A stretch of 64,000 bases of DNA from Phymorhynchus buccinoides (Eukaryota > Mollusca > Gastropoda > Neogastropoda > Raphitomidae): the NCBI GenBank assembly GCA_017654935.2, contig CM065693.1, forward strand, positions 59,758,834 through 59,822,833. The letters are read 5' to 3'. The stretch's first letter is position 1. Every line of letters starts with the position of its first letter. Under the pieces are notes generated by a model, which did not search any database, had not been told where the DNA came from, and saw only the letters and a program-made list of their open reading frames with translations. Shown piece after piece: positions 48,836 to 60,336 of this stretch. The position numbers and the translations under genes are program-made.

Positions 48836-49691
48836 CATGGTTCGTGGGGACTTGGAAGAGTGCCAAAAAAGGATCTTAAAAGGACCTTTAAAGGACCAGC
48901 AAAATTTTTTAAAGGACCTATTTAAACCTTGTTTGTAGTTATACTTGCAGACGTGGTGGGCGCAGAGCCAGACGCCGACGATTGTGGCTGAGCAGGGTTT
49001 TTGGGTGGGTTTTTTTGCTGAGCAGATTCATTTGTTGCAGTAGTACTTCTGCTGCTTGCAAAAAAAGTCGGTCACATTGCACCTCGATTCCGCCTTGTGC
49101 CTTCTTTCAGCTTTCTTGTGATTTTCAGTCTTTGCGTGTTGTTTCAGCACCGACTCTCCCATTGACAAGATGTTGATGTTTTTTTCACAATATGCACAAC
49201 GAACTGCATGTTTGTTGTCCATCACTTTTCGGACCCAGTCCTTATAAATGTCTTCTCTCAGCCAACGATCCTGAAAACGAACACTTTCCAGGCATTTTTA
49301 CACTTTTTACTTGAAAACAAGCACTGAAGCAGCCGCATGTGCGAAGAATTTCAACATGGCGCATAAGGTATCTCGCCGAATCTCGCGCACGTGACCGGAT
49401 TTACAGTGACTATTAAAATTAGATCGTCTGCTCGAAAGATACGAAGGCGATCGATTTTTGGCAAATTTTATTTCATTTAATATATTTTTTTGGAGTTCAT
49501 TTCTTATGACAAGGTACTTAGTTTTGTTTTTTGGCCCGATTAAAGGATTTAAACTGACCGCACCAATTTTAAAAGGACCTTTGACTGATTTGAAAGGACC
49601 TCCTTGCTGATATAAAGGACTTAACAGGCCTTTTGAAGACCGATCAATTTCACAGCACTTTAAAGCACCTGAAAGGACCCCACGAACCCTG
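48836..49691 (-). mobile_element. hAT-like element, non-autonomous, 856 bp
   Basis: Terminal inverted repeats are CATGGTTCGTGGGG (left) and CAGGGTTCGTGGGG (right, reverse complement), flanked by a 5-bp CAAGG duplication (48831-48835, 49692-49696). Subterminal AAAGGACC motifs recur at both ends, a pattern expected of transposase-binding sites. A minus-strand open frame at 49028-49225 encodes a zinc-finger-like segment: CAYCEKN, about 16 residues, then HAKTENHKK, as in the BED/TTF-type fingers of hAT transposases. The catalytic domain is absent. Confidence 0.82.
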
Positions 49692-49859
49692 CAAGGCCAC
49701 ATGACTTGATACCATTTTTTTTCTTTTTGATGATTGATGGAGATGAGGCGGATAACAATGATGATGATGCTATGGAGTTTCATCAACCAGGCCCGAGAAC
49801 TACAGACACCTGCAGTGTTGGTCTTGAAATTAGAGCAACACTGTCAGAATTACATCTGT

Positions 49860-50015
49860 CAAGTGGATGAAGCTCGACTGTGTAGTTTCAGTCTTCCCAC
49901 TGAGCCCACAGCACACTCACTCTGGGAAGGAGTTGGTCCAGGACCAAAAAAACAACAACCCTTGCTTCTGATGGGAATCGAACCTGGGACCTCCCAGCCA
50001 CTAACCACATCTTTT
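49860..50015 (-). mobile_element. tRNA-derived SINE
   Basis: On the minus strand GGTTCGATTCC (49984-49974) is a near-perfect RNA polymerase III B box, preceded by GTGGTTAGTGGCTGGGAGG, which resembles a tRNA-like A-box region. The rest of the element (TTTTTTTGGTCCTGGACCAA and onward) is not tRNA-like. Ends and tail are not clear. Confidence 0.65.
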
Positions 50016-50356
50016 TTGTTAAACATGTACCAAAAGCACAAGTTTCTCAAAGTGGAAAGCTTGCATTAATATCCCATATATCAATATATATTAATATCCC
50101 ATATTATTTGTTCCATCAAAATTAAAATGAAATTCATACTAATTTTGAAGCCACATGGAAATCATTAATGTGATGAGACAGCTCAAAGAATTATGTCATC
50201 CCTATCAAAGCACTAAGATTATAATATCAAGTGATTTTCCTAATTTTCATAGTCAAGGTTAATTGTAATTATTCTGTGCAAAATGATGTTGTTTTATTTG
50301 TTCTTGTTGTTGTTCACTTGTTCTTTTTGTTTGCTGTTGGTTGCTTCTTTATTAGT
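50016..50356. other. AT-rich intron sequence
   Basis: AT-rich DNA with no recognisable gene or repeat other than short TTGTT runs. Confidence 0.5.
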
Positions 50357-50545
50357 GTTCATACACACAGCAAATAACTCACACTACACAAACCTTTACC
50401 AGGATTACAGACAGGTCGATGAACAAGTCACTATACACTGTCCACCCTAGGTTCATACACACAGCAAATAACTCACACTACACAAACCTTTACCAGGATT
50501 ACAGACAGGTCGTTGAACAAGTCACTATACACTGTCCATCCCCAT
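50357..50545. repeat. Two-copy ~94-bp tandem duplication
   Basis: The block starting GTTCATACACACAGCAAATA occurs at 50357 and 50451 with almost no change (GTCGAT versus GTCGTT). Confidence 0.9.
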
Positions 50546-50652
50546 AAAATAAATAAAATGCAGAACTAATCCCTCCTTATAAAATTAAAAAAAAGCAAAC
50601 AATGAATCAGTCAGTACTAAAGTCTGCTTATCTATTTCCCAGCCTGAGTGAA

Positions 50653-50714
50653 GTAAAAGAAGAGGTACAAGGATACCCATCAGCTGGGCCTGCCAATGCA
50701 CGACCATCACAGCA

Positions 50715-50747
<33 letters not shown>

Positions 50748-50801
50748 AGAGGTACAAGGATACCCATCAGCTGGGCCTGCCAATGCACGACCACCACAGC
50801 A

Positions 50802-50844
<43 letters not shown>

Positions 50845-50898
50845 AGAGGTACAAGGATACCCATCAGCTGGGCCTGCCAATGCACGACCACCACAGCA

Positions 50899-50951
<53 letters not shown>

Positions 50952-51005
50952 AGAGGTACAAGGATACCCATCAGCTGGGCCTGCCAATGCACGACCACCA
51001 CAGCA

Positions 51006-51042
<37 letters not shown>

Positions 51043-51096
51043 AGAGGTACAAGGATACCCATCAGCTGGGCCTGCCAATGCACGACCACCACAGCA

Positions 51097-51143
<47 letters not shown>

Positions 51144-51197
51144 AGAGGTACAAGGATACCCATCAGCTGGGCCTGCCAATGCACGACCACCACAGCA

Positions 51198-51290
<93 letters not shown>

Positions 51291-51344
51291 AGAGGTACAA
51301 GGATACCCATCAGCTGGGCCTGCCAATGCACGACCACCACAGCA

Positions 51345-51395
<51 letters not shown>

Positions 51396-51449
51396 AGAGG
51401 TACAAGGATACCCATCAGCTGGGCCTGCCAATGCACGACCACCACAGCA

Positions 51450-51514
<65 letters not shown>

Positions 51515-51576
51515 TGTGTAGAAGAGGTACAAGGATACCCATCAGCTGGGCCTGCCAATGCACGACCACCACAGCA

Positions 51577-51611
<35 letters not shown>

Positions 51612-51665
51612 AGAGGTACAAGGATACCCATCAGCTGGGCCTGCCAATGCACGACCACCACAGCA

Positions 51666-51732
<67 letters not shown>

Positions 51733-51794
51733 TGTGTAGAAGAGGTACAAGGATACCCATCAGCTGGGCCTGCCAATGCACGACCACCACAGCA

Positions 51795-51847
<53 letters not shown>

Positions 51848-51901
51848 AGAGGTACAAGGATACCCATCAGCTGGGCCTGCCAATGCATGACCACCACAGC
51901 A

Positions 51902-51938
<37 letters not shown>

Positions 51939-51966
51939 TGTGTGTGTAGAAGAGGTACAAGGATAC
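50653..51966. repeat. e3 donor array with long TG runs
   Basis: Thirteen or so units. On the minus strand each has GCTGTGGTGGTCGTGCATTG then GCAGGCCCAGCTGATGG|GTATCC, the last ~45 nt of exon e3 plus the donor, followed by TTGTACCTCTTCTACAC and a CA run of 20-100 bases. Core sequences are nearly identical, while the CA runs vary widely. Long plus- and minus-strand frames here are repeat artefacts. Confidence 0.95.
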
Positions 51967-52200
51967 CCATCAGCTGGGCCTGCCAATGCATGACCACCAC
52001 AGCACCACCCACAGTCTGGAAACAAGAGGAGGCTTCTCCTGGCAGCCCGTCTGCATCCTGCCTGGGTAGGGGGATCCAGGAGCAGGGCACGCACACGTTG
52101 TCATCCATTTCAGCCACGCACAGAGTGTCCATGTTGACCACAAACTGCAGGTAGCCCGCGCTATAGCCAGCCAGCACGGCACAGGTCACTGATGTCTTGC
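51967..52200 (-). CDS. SPG11: SPG11 exon e3
   Basis: 234-nt exon, phase 1 in and 1 out. The acceptor is TTTCATTGCAG|GCAAGAC and the donor CAGCTGATGG|GTATCC. It encodes KTSVTCAVLAGYSAGYLQFV, VNMDTLCVAEMDDNV and a later HWQAQLM. It follows human SLLSLRILSFHNNTSLLFIN and the segment leading to DTQLCRG. The carried-over G plus TC of e4 gives the valine of VLYNLHDG, so the junction is coherent. Both edges are amplified in the flanking arrays. Confidence 0.85.
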
Positions 52201-53020
52201 CTGCAATGAAACACACAGTGTCCGTGTTGACCACAAACTGCAGGTAGCCCGCGCTATAGCCAGCCAGCATGGCACAGGTCACTGACGTCTTGCCTGCAAT
52301 GAAACACACAGTGTCCGTGTTGACCACAAACTGCAGGTAGCCAGCCAGCATGGCACAGGTCACTGATGTCTTGCCTGCAATGAAACACACAGTGTCCGTG
52401 TTGACCACAAACTGCAGGTAGCCCGCGCTATAGCCAGCCAGCATGGCACAGGTCACTGATGTCTTGCCTGCAATGAAACACACAGTGTCCGTGTTGACCA
52501 CAAACTGCAGGTAGCCCGCGCTATAGCCAGCCAGCATGGCACAGGTCACTGACGTCTTGCCTGCAATGAAACACACAGTGTCCGTGTTGACCACAAACTG
52601 CAGGTAGCCAGCCAGCACGGCACAGGTCACTGATGTCTTGCCTGCAATGAAACACAGTGTCCGTGTTGACCACAAACTGCAGGTAGCCCGCGCTATAACC
52701 AGCCAGCACGGCACAGGTCACTGACGTCTTGCCTGCAATGAAACACACAGTGTCCTTGTTGACCACAAACTGCAGGTAGCCCGCGCTATAGCCAGCCAGC
52801 ACAGCACAGGTCACTGATGTCTTGCCTGCAATGAAACACACAGTGTCCGTGTTGACCACAAACTGCAGGTAGCCCGCGCTATAGCCAGCCAGCATGGCAC
52901 AGGTCACTGATGTCTTGCCTGCAATGAAACACACAGTGTCCGTGTTGACCACAAACTGCAGGTAGCCCGCGCTATAGCCAGCCAGCACGGCACAGGTCAC
53001 TGACGTCTTGCCTGCAATTG
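52201..53020. repeat. e3 acceptor array, 93- and 81-bp units
   Basis: Nine units. On the minus strand each contains TTTCATTGCAG|GCAAGACA and some 75 nt of exon e3 (KTSVTCAVLAGYSAGYLQFV) before a GACACTGTGTG link to the next acceptor. Two units lack the 12 bases encoding YSAG. Both unit lengths are multiples of three, and the copies are open in the gene's frame, with only silent or mild changes (GCC GTG / GCC ATG, M/T). This array amplified a large part of the coding exon. Confidence 0.95.
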
Positions 53021-53106
53021 CGACATACATGTAAAAATAATATAAAGTTGCTCAACATTGCATATTCATTCTTTAGTTTAATATATGCATGTGTCACTCT
53101 GTGTCA

Positions 53107-53109
<3 letters not shown>

Positions 53110-53184
<75 letters not shown>
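53110..53184. repeat. (TG)n microsatellite
   Basis: Pure GT run in the e2-e3 intron. The rest of the intron (53021-53497) is AT-rich and has no further feature. Confidence 0.97.
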
Positions 53185-53187
<3 letters not shown>

Positions 53188-53497
53188 CATCCCAAGTGTA
53201 TCCCTGAAGACGTGTGTGCATGGCTACATGCACATAATAACATTTTTATTATGTGTGTGTGAGGTTGGGCAAAGTTGTTTCTGATTGCATTAAACATAGC
53301 AGATGTAAATCAAACTTTTTCCTTGGCAGTTCCTAAAAACAAAAGACTGAGAGGCACTGGAGGCATTGGTCTTGCAATGAATGGTGTGACAGTAAACTAA
53401 CACAAATCAATATCACAAGAATTCCAAAACAGAACTTAATTGAAAATGATATTATGAATGCTATTAATATACTGGATTGAAAACAAATCACACTGAC

Positions 53498-53658
53498 TGT
53501 AATCTTGGATGGCTTTCTGCAGCAGTTCAAAGCGCAGCTGTCTGTGAAGGCAGAGGCTGTCTCCAACAAGGGACACCTCCAGGACAGTCCCATTCTCCTG
53601 CTGGGTGTAGAACACACTGCACTGCTCTGAGGATGAAGTCCACTGGTCCCAGAACACT
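53498..53658 (-). CDS. SPG11: SPG11 exon e2
   Basis: 161-nt exon, phase 2 in and 1 out. The acceptor is CACTGTTTCAG|AGTGTTC and the likely donor GATTACA|GTCAGTG. It encodes VFWDQWTSSSEQCSVFYTQQ and further VSLVGDSLCLHRQLRFELLQ up to KAIQDY. It matches human FWHFLWEDSRNSSTPTEKPK and the REALQKLIDDQ region. The carried AG plus A gives Arg after TFG of e1, and the carried A plus GC gives Ser before KTSV of e3. Confidence 0.88.
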
Positions 53659-54090
53659 CTGAAACAGTGAATGGAAAGTTAAACACTTCATGTGAAAAGG
53701 TCACAATGAAGATGGACACCTCCAGGACAGCGCCATCCTCCTGCTGGGTGTAGAGCACACTGCACTGCTCTGAGGATGAAGTCCACTGGTCCCAGAACAC
53801 TCTGAAACAGTGAATGGAAAGTTAAACACTTCATGTGAAAAGGTCACAATGAAGATGGACACCTCCAGGACAGCGCCATCCTCCTGCTGGGTGTAGAGCA
53901 CACTGCACTGCTCTGAGGATGAAGTCCACTGGTCCCAGAACACTCTGAAACAGTGAATGGAAAGTTAAACACTTCATGTGAAAAGGTCACAATGAAGATG
54001 GACACCTCCAGGACAGCGCCATCCTCCTGCTGGGTGTAGAACACACTGCACTGCTCTGAGGATGAAGTCCACTGGTCCCAGAACACTCTG
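53659..54090. repeat. e2 acceptor array, 143-bp units, 3 extra copies
   Basis: Three full units, in register with the exon itself at 143-bp spacing (for example GGACACCTCCAGGACAG at 53571, 53714, 53857, 54000). On the minus strand each has TTCACTGTTTCAG|AGTGTTC and about 88 nt of exon e2 (VFWDQW...TVLEVS). Copies differ from the exon at a few sites (AACGGG/GACGGC type, N to D and T to A changes). Confidence 0.95.
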
Positions 54091-54099
54091 AAAGTCAAT

Positions 54100-57000
54100 T
54101 TAAACGCTTCATGTGAAAAAGGTCAGAATGATGATGTATCATTCACACAGCACACAAACTCCCCACATTCTGACTGCTTTTAGTTTTCCCCAGAGAGCTA
54201 TTTGTTTCAGTTTATTTCCTTTCAGTTTCATAGGCAAGTACTGTTGTTAAGGATGGGTGAAGACATTACAACAGGTATACTACAACAAAAGAAGGGATTT
54301 AACTTTGGATTGGTTTATACTGTTGAAGAGTTCTAACAATAAAATAGGCATGAACTAAAAAGCAGTTGGAACCGGGTGCTGTGCAAATTGTTCCCAATTA
54401 AAATACCTATGTGGTAAATTCCATTTTTAACTTTCCTCACGCCATCGGCGGTAGCTACCGACGCGGCAGGCTTGCCACATGGTCGCCCATGTGCTTTCCT
54501 ATTTTTAGAGTCTTACACCATTGCATTTCCGCCCGTTGACGCACATGCGCAGTCAAAATAAAACAGCTTCTGCCTTGTCCACTGTTTACAGTTGATTGGA
54601 AATAAACAGATTTGCTTAGGATTTGGTGGGGTTGGTGGTGGAGACTCGTCACGAGTGGAGTTGATAGGCGACCATGAAAGGATTGATGTACTTTTTGGAG
54701 GAATTGCACTTAGAATGTAGCTGAATCGAAGCAAAGACAGGCAGTCAAAGTTGAAACTAGATCAACTGACTCGACAGAAGAGGGGAGTTAGCAGCAGATT
54801 GAGAAAGATTGATACGATTTAAAAAATAATTTTTGAATAGTTCTCACAAGGATGGCGTCGCTATTTTCCAAATAGAGTTGATTCTTGTCAACGAAAGAAA
54901 CGATGAAGATATTTTTTAAATTAAAACTTGAGATAATTGTTGAAATGAAGCAAAGAAGAGTACTGAAGAGTGTTAGGTGTAAATCAGCAGATTTTGATTC
55001 AAAGTCGGACAAAGAGAACAAACTAAGTATAATTGGCGATCTTGAAGTGAATGTTCAGAATGATTTGGTGAAAGTCCTACCCTGACTTGTAAATCGGATC
55101 AATAACAACCGATTTACACATATATTTTAGCCAAGTAAGTTGACATTTGTCTTTGTTATCAATTATCTATAGCAACACAGTTCCAAACCAACACATGTGA
55201 CACAAAGTTTGCATGATTTTGCTTTTATTTTCTTTACACAATACAATCACCATCATCAACAATGTCTCCATCAAAAACACAAATCATTTTGTAAAAAAAA
55301 AAATAATAATAATATAGAATAATGTTTACACCCTCCTACCAAGATTCATGGCTTCTTGATGAGAACTTTATTTCCTGTAATTTTGTTTATATAAAGTAGT
55401 GGTCAAATTCAGAATCTCTGAAATTCACTTGGCCCAAGAAGAGTTAAATGAGCCATTCTCAAAAGGTGGAGCTGAAAATGGGACATTAGGGCTAACACTT
55501 CAAAATAAGATTTCAGTTTTAATTTGTGGTTATAGCAAGTCTTAGTCATCTAGTTTTAAGAAATGACATGTCAAAAGATAGTTTATCTTGTTATACTTGA
55601 GAAATTTCATCATTTATTTCAAAAGTGACAAAATGTCGCGCGTGACAGTGGACACAAACAACAGTCACAAAACTCTGTAGTAATGGCTAAAATCTGTATT
55701 ATCTGTTCAGATTTAATTAGATCCTGGCAAATTTATTTGAAAAATAATCAAAAGGTGATTTGTTTGGTTCTTAAATTTGTTTTTTAAACCTGTTTGTTTC
55801 GTCCATTGTCACGCGCAACATACACCAGAAGTTAACATTTTTCCTGTGAAGTCAATATCATATATGCAACAGACAAATATTTTTATGCCATTATTCTTAT
55901 TTCAGAGGTATCTAGTTTCATTGTAAAGAATCTACACTCATCTCAATAAAGACTGTTTCCTTTTGTAACATTAATGTGTGTTGGTTGTGATACAAAAGTA
56001 ACAGACAAAGTTCAGTCACAAACAACACACAATGACGAAAACAATTTCCAAACAACACTAATTCTCACACAAACAACACAAAAAAAGATATGTTTAAGGT
56101 GAAAATTAAGCAAAATGAACATGTTCACAGCTATCTTTTTTTTCTTTTCAAAATAGGTGCATAAATCATGTTCCATGTAACAGAGTAAATGGACAGAAAA
56201 ATGATATTCTGAAGAATGTTGTGATGCAGACAAAGATTGATATCCGACAGGATTCACTTGGCTTTCAATAACATGAATAGTGAAGAATTAGACTGAATCC
56301 CTTCTTTATAGAATTTTTGGGACACATAAATTGAAATTTCATGTCATTTGTGACACGGACAAAACTTTGTCCACCGTCACGAATGACATAATTCAGTGCT
56401 TGGTGTCGTCATGCAAGCAGCCAGAGTCCACGAAAATACAACAGAATTTATCTCCAATACAAATGCTCAATCACCAGAATTATCGGCACACCGATCACTT
56501 GTAGGAAGAATGCAATACTTACGTCAGCTTTCGGTTGCGACAAGGACGCAAAATCAACTTTCGTCCAACTTCCAAGTAAACACTTTTACATTCAGTGTTA
56601 CAGGTGTAAGAAACCACTAACAAAACAACATGCCATTTTACCTCTTTATAGCAACTGTGTGTAACTGAACTACAATCAGCAACTAATCTATTGTTTTTTA
56701 CTTGTACTGGGGATGTTTTGGGGTTGTTGTGACACAATATGTTGATTGCGACATTGTCTGAAGAAAGGACGAAAGTAATAACCATGCCTTCGCGCCTGAA
56801 GTCCGCCATTTTCAAGTAGAGCAGTCACGTGATGTTCTCGCGAGACTTTCTGCTGATGAAATGGCCGAAAGTCGAATAGCTACGTTGGGTTGCGAGTGTG
56901 AAAACCCAAAATGATTGAGTGTGACAAATGGACAAAAACGGGTACTGCGTGCTGGAAATAGATTTTGTAATGAATTGTCCAGTTGATTAATTTTCGGCAT

Positions 57001-57600
57001 AATAATGCACTGAATGTGTTCTTTAGTCGATTCAAGGCGAGTTTACTGCACTAGCTGTGTAGAATACATTCAGAGCATTGTGTTTCATTGATCGTTATGA
57101 GGACGAAGGCAGTCGCAACTGACAAACAGATTTTCAGACAGATTTTGTTAACACAAAAATGAAAAACCGATGACAGTTTTGTGTCAGAAAACGATTTTTA
57201 TTATGTTCTTAAATAGTTAAAACAAACAAGCAGTTCAACTATGTGATCACAAGCCTTTTAATGCACATCAAGAACATACACCCATCAAATGTCCAATTGC
57301 AAATGCAAATTCACACATAAAAAATGTAAATATTCCTTGATTATTTCTATGTGGTTCTTCACATCAACATTTTAATTTTATGTATCTCTCAAAACATCCA
57401 GGATTGCTGGAACAACTGATTTATTTCCAAATAATAAGTATTTAATAGAGAACTGGCAAGATAACGGGGCAAGGTTGTTAGTGACGACCTTTTGAGAATG
57501 GCTCAAATGTAGATTAGCGTTTGTAATTTTGCCTAAAAAAAATATTCTTCTTAAATTAAAAAAGATGAGTATAACACTCTCAGAAGAAAAAAAAGCTAAG
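54100..57600. other. Intron 1, no gene recognised
   Basis: AT-rich DNA with several small open frames (54455-54709, 56012-56257, 56396-56620, 56519-56815, 57378-57686) and no recognisable domain, splice context or conserved motif. Repeated phrases such as GACAAA...GTCAC (about 55630-56380) hint at old dispersed repeats. I see no RNA gene. Confidence 0.45.
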
Positions 57601-58387
57601 AGGAGGTTTAACTCCAAGTCCAACACTACGGTGTCAAGGACTCCATCCACGCATGGATCTCCAGCTTCTTCAGGGATCGCTGCCAAGCAGTCCTGGTAGA
57701 AGGCTCAAGATCTGCCTTTGTTGATGTCACGCCAGGAGTTCCCCATGGGTCAGTGCTAGGACCATGTTTGTTCCTGGCCTACATTAATCACATGACAGAC
57801 CGACTGTCGGACTGACAATAAAAAAAGTGACATCAAATGCTAGACTGTTTGCTGACGACACTGCGGCCTACAGGATGATCTCCTCCATCCAAGACCAGGA
57901 CCAGTTGCAAGAAGACCTCCACTGCCTTGCGGTTTGGGAGAAGAGCTGGAGCATGGAGTTTCATCCTGCCAAGTGCCAGGCCATCCAAGTCACCAGGAGC
58001 AGGAGCCCCCTTCAGTTCTCATGCGTTCTGCATGGACATACCCTTGAGGATGTGAGGGAGATCAAGTATCTCGGAGTCAGCATCAACAGCGAGATCACCT
58101 GGGACTCACATGTCAACAACATCAGTGCCAAGGCCAACAAGACCCTAGGATTCCTAAGACGCAATCTGAAGATCAGCAGCAGCAGTATCAAGGAACGGGC
58201 TTATAAAGCCTTCATATGTCCCTTGCTTGAATATGCGTGTGCTGTCTGGGATCCGTACACAGAGGAGAGCATTGGCAAGCTGGAAGCGGTCCAGCGCAGG
58301 GCAGCTCGCTTTGTGCTGAATCAGTATAGGCCGACGTCTAGTGTGACCAGCATGCTGGACAAGCTAGGCTGGGAAACGCTGAAGAGC

Positions 58388-59376
58388 CAGTGTTTCCCAT
58401 AACGCACATATGTGCGTCCCTGAAGCACAAACATCACGGAGGGACTCTTTGATTTCAGCTCTGGGCGTCCCATGGGACGCACACTTTTTTCAACAGACCG
58501 AGACAGCAGGGTTCATTCTTGGCGTCGGTCGTTGACTCATAGACCTTCGATTTTGACGGATAGTTTTAGCAGGCAGGCGGTCATCTGACCGATTGATTTT
58601 TCGTCAAAGCAGTCAACAACTTCAAGGATTCTGTCGTCTGCTAAACTTAGTTCTTCCGCGGCCTCGGACCATAATCAGAATTAAAAAGTTGTATCTGGCG
58701 AAACAAACGCCGAAACACATTCGGTAAAGCTTTTCCGATCCAACTTTTTGAAGACCAAATAAAGTTCCAGCGTGACCTAGTCTTCTAGTGCTAAACAAGA
58801 TCGTTCTCGGCCTTTTGACAACAATTCGTGTTTATAACCAGCCATGCCTCCCCAAAAGAAGCCACGAGTAGTAGGAAAGGGGCAGAAGAATATGTTTGCT
58901 AGTTTCGGACTCGCTCAGACATCGTCTGCAACTTGTAGGATCGTTGGAATTAGGTCAAGCCACCCCAACTTTTCCATATCAAAACTCCGAACCCGATTTT
59001 CGCTTCGTGCCACAGCGGTCAGTCTGTTTGCTTTGGTTTTCCTGGTTGTCAGTCTTGTTTCTGACCATCCGGGGTTTTCCTTTCTAAAGCAGACACATGT
59101 CCGGTCATTCCAAAACGATCTTTGTTTACATCTGAATGCTTGTTCGCGAGAGTGAAGTGCTTCAAGTTTTAGGTCTGATTTCTTCGTTGACCAAATCTGA
59201 ACGGTTTTTGCAAGTTCGACAGAGGAAAAAGCAGCAGCATCAAGCCATTCTTTTAGAGATGTGAATGGCATCATCTCAAAAACATAAGCTACTGCATATG
59301 TAAGTGTGTGTGTACGCTTGTGTGTCTGTCTGCCTGTCTCTCTGTCCACATCTCGATCTGTTTGTCTCCTCCCCCC

Positions 59377-59440
<64 letters not shown>

Positions 59441-59652
59441 GTAGTCAGCCTATTTCATTTCCATGGGTTATGCACATGTGTTTGCCTGTGTGTTCACTGT
59501 GCATGTAGCATGTGTGTTTAGCATGTATTTGCTTTTGTTAAAGCATTTTTTATCATATACTTAGGGGACTCTTAAAAATATGAAAAGGACTCTTAAAATT
59601 TTGCACAGGGAGTCCCTGGGACTCTCACATTTCACCCCTATGGGAAACACTG
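58388..59652. mobile_element. hAT-like element inside LINE, 1265 bp
   Basis: Perfect 14-bp terminal inverted repeats, CAGTGTTTCCCATA and TATGGGAAACACTG, with a 5-bp AGAGC duplication (58383-58387, 59653-59657). Removing the element restores the LINE sequence CTGAAGAGCAGACGGCAG. The right subterminal part has repeated AAAAGGACTCTTAAAA motifs. A plus-strand open frame at 58844-59155 starts MPPQKKPRVVGKGQKNMFAS, which looks like the N-terminus of a hAT/KIAA1586-type protein. The remainder lacks a transposase. A CT run lies at 59380-59440. Confidence 0.85.
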
Positions 59653-59730
59653 AGAGCAGACGGCAGAGGACCAGGCTCTCCATGCTGAACAAAATCAGCT
59701 CTGGCGTTGTCCACTGTCCCGGCCTACATT

Positions 59731-60056
59731 CTTCTTCTTCTGCGTTCCCAGGCCATATGGCCATAATGGGTAAGGTACGTATGTGTCCGGTTTTCAGTTT
59801 TCACTGGTCTCCCCACTGCGTACAGCCGACACATTCCGATTTCGGAGGAGCTCAAAGGAGAAAAAATATTTGCAAGAATTTTTGGAAAAAAAGGCAGGAG
59901 AATGGGCCAATAAGTCAGAAAGATAGTAGATGATAGAAAACAAAGGGAAAAGGCAGAGTCAAAGAGAGTGACAGATTAGAGGAAGTTACAAGCACAGAAC
60001 TTCCAGAAGGTGGGGGAACTATTTTTACAAAAGACCCCCCGGTATCCCCATGGGGA
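59731..60056 (-). mobile_element. SINE-like insertion with 10-bp target duplication
   Basis: 326 bases flanked by GGCCTACATT on both sides (59721-59730, 60057-60066). The plus-strand left end, CTTCTTCTTCTGCG, is an AAG-type tail when read on the minus strand. Removal restores the LINE reading frame context. No B box was identified, so it may be a truncated or non-tRNA SINE. Confidence 0.65.
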
Positions 60057-60294
60057 GGCCTACATTCAAAGCTGGTACCACTTCCACATCGGCAACGGCG
60101 TGGACACCATCTCCAGTTCCAACGCATCCAGTGCCGCACCAAATATCGCCTATCGGTCAAACTCATTTCTCCCAAGGACCATCAGGGAGTGGAACGACCT
60201 GCGGCAGGACACCCTCAACACCTTCACTGCTGTCAGTGCTGACACCCCCTGTGCGTCAGTGGTGCAGGACCAACAATAATCCAACAAGCGCCCC

Positions 60295-60296
<2 letters not shown>

Positions 60297-60334
<38 letters not shown>
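60297..60334. repeat. Poly-C tract
   Basis: Run of about 38 C residues immediately after the LINE C-terminal stop. The following 60335-60477 has no feature other than an (AAG)n run at 60478-60495. Confidence 0.97.

Positions 60335-60336
<2 letters not shown>

Larger units (their letters stand above)
57609..60285 (+). mobile_element. LINE fragment split by two insertions
   Basis: Reverse-transcriptase remnant on the plus strand. It begins YGVKDSIHAWISSFFRD, then GVPHGSVLGPCLFLAYINH (the usual Q of the PQGS motif is H). A stop and frameshift near 57810 follow, then LFADDTAAYRM, EIKYLGVSINSEITWDSHV and VQRRAARFVLNQY. It is interrupted at 58388-59652 by a hAT-like element and at 59731-60056 by a SINE-like insert. 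It then resumes with SNSFLPRTIREWNDLRQDTL, the standard LINE C-terminus. Jockey/CR1-like; not functional. Confidence 0.87.

Noticed and set aside
54455..57686. Possible exons or a nested gene in intron 1
   Set aside because: The small frames have no recognisable domain, and the phases of e1 and e2 already fit without an intervening exon.
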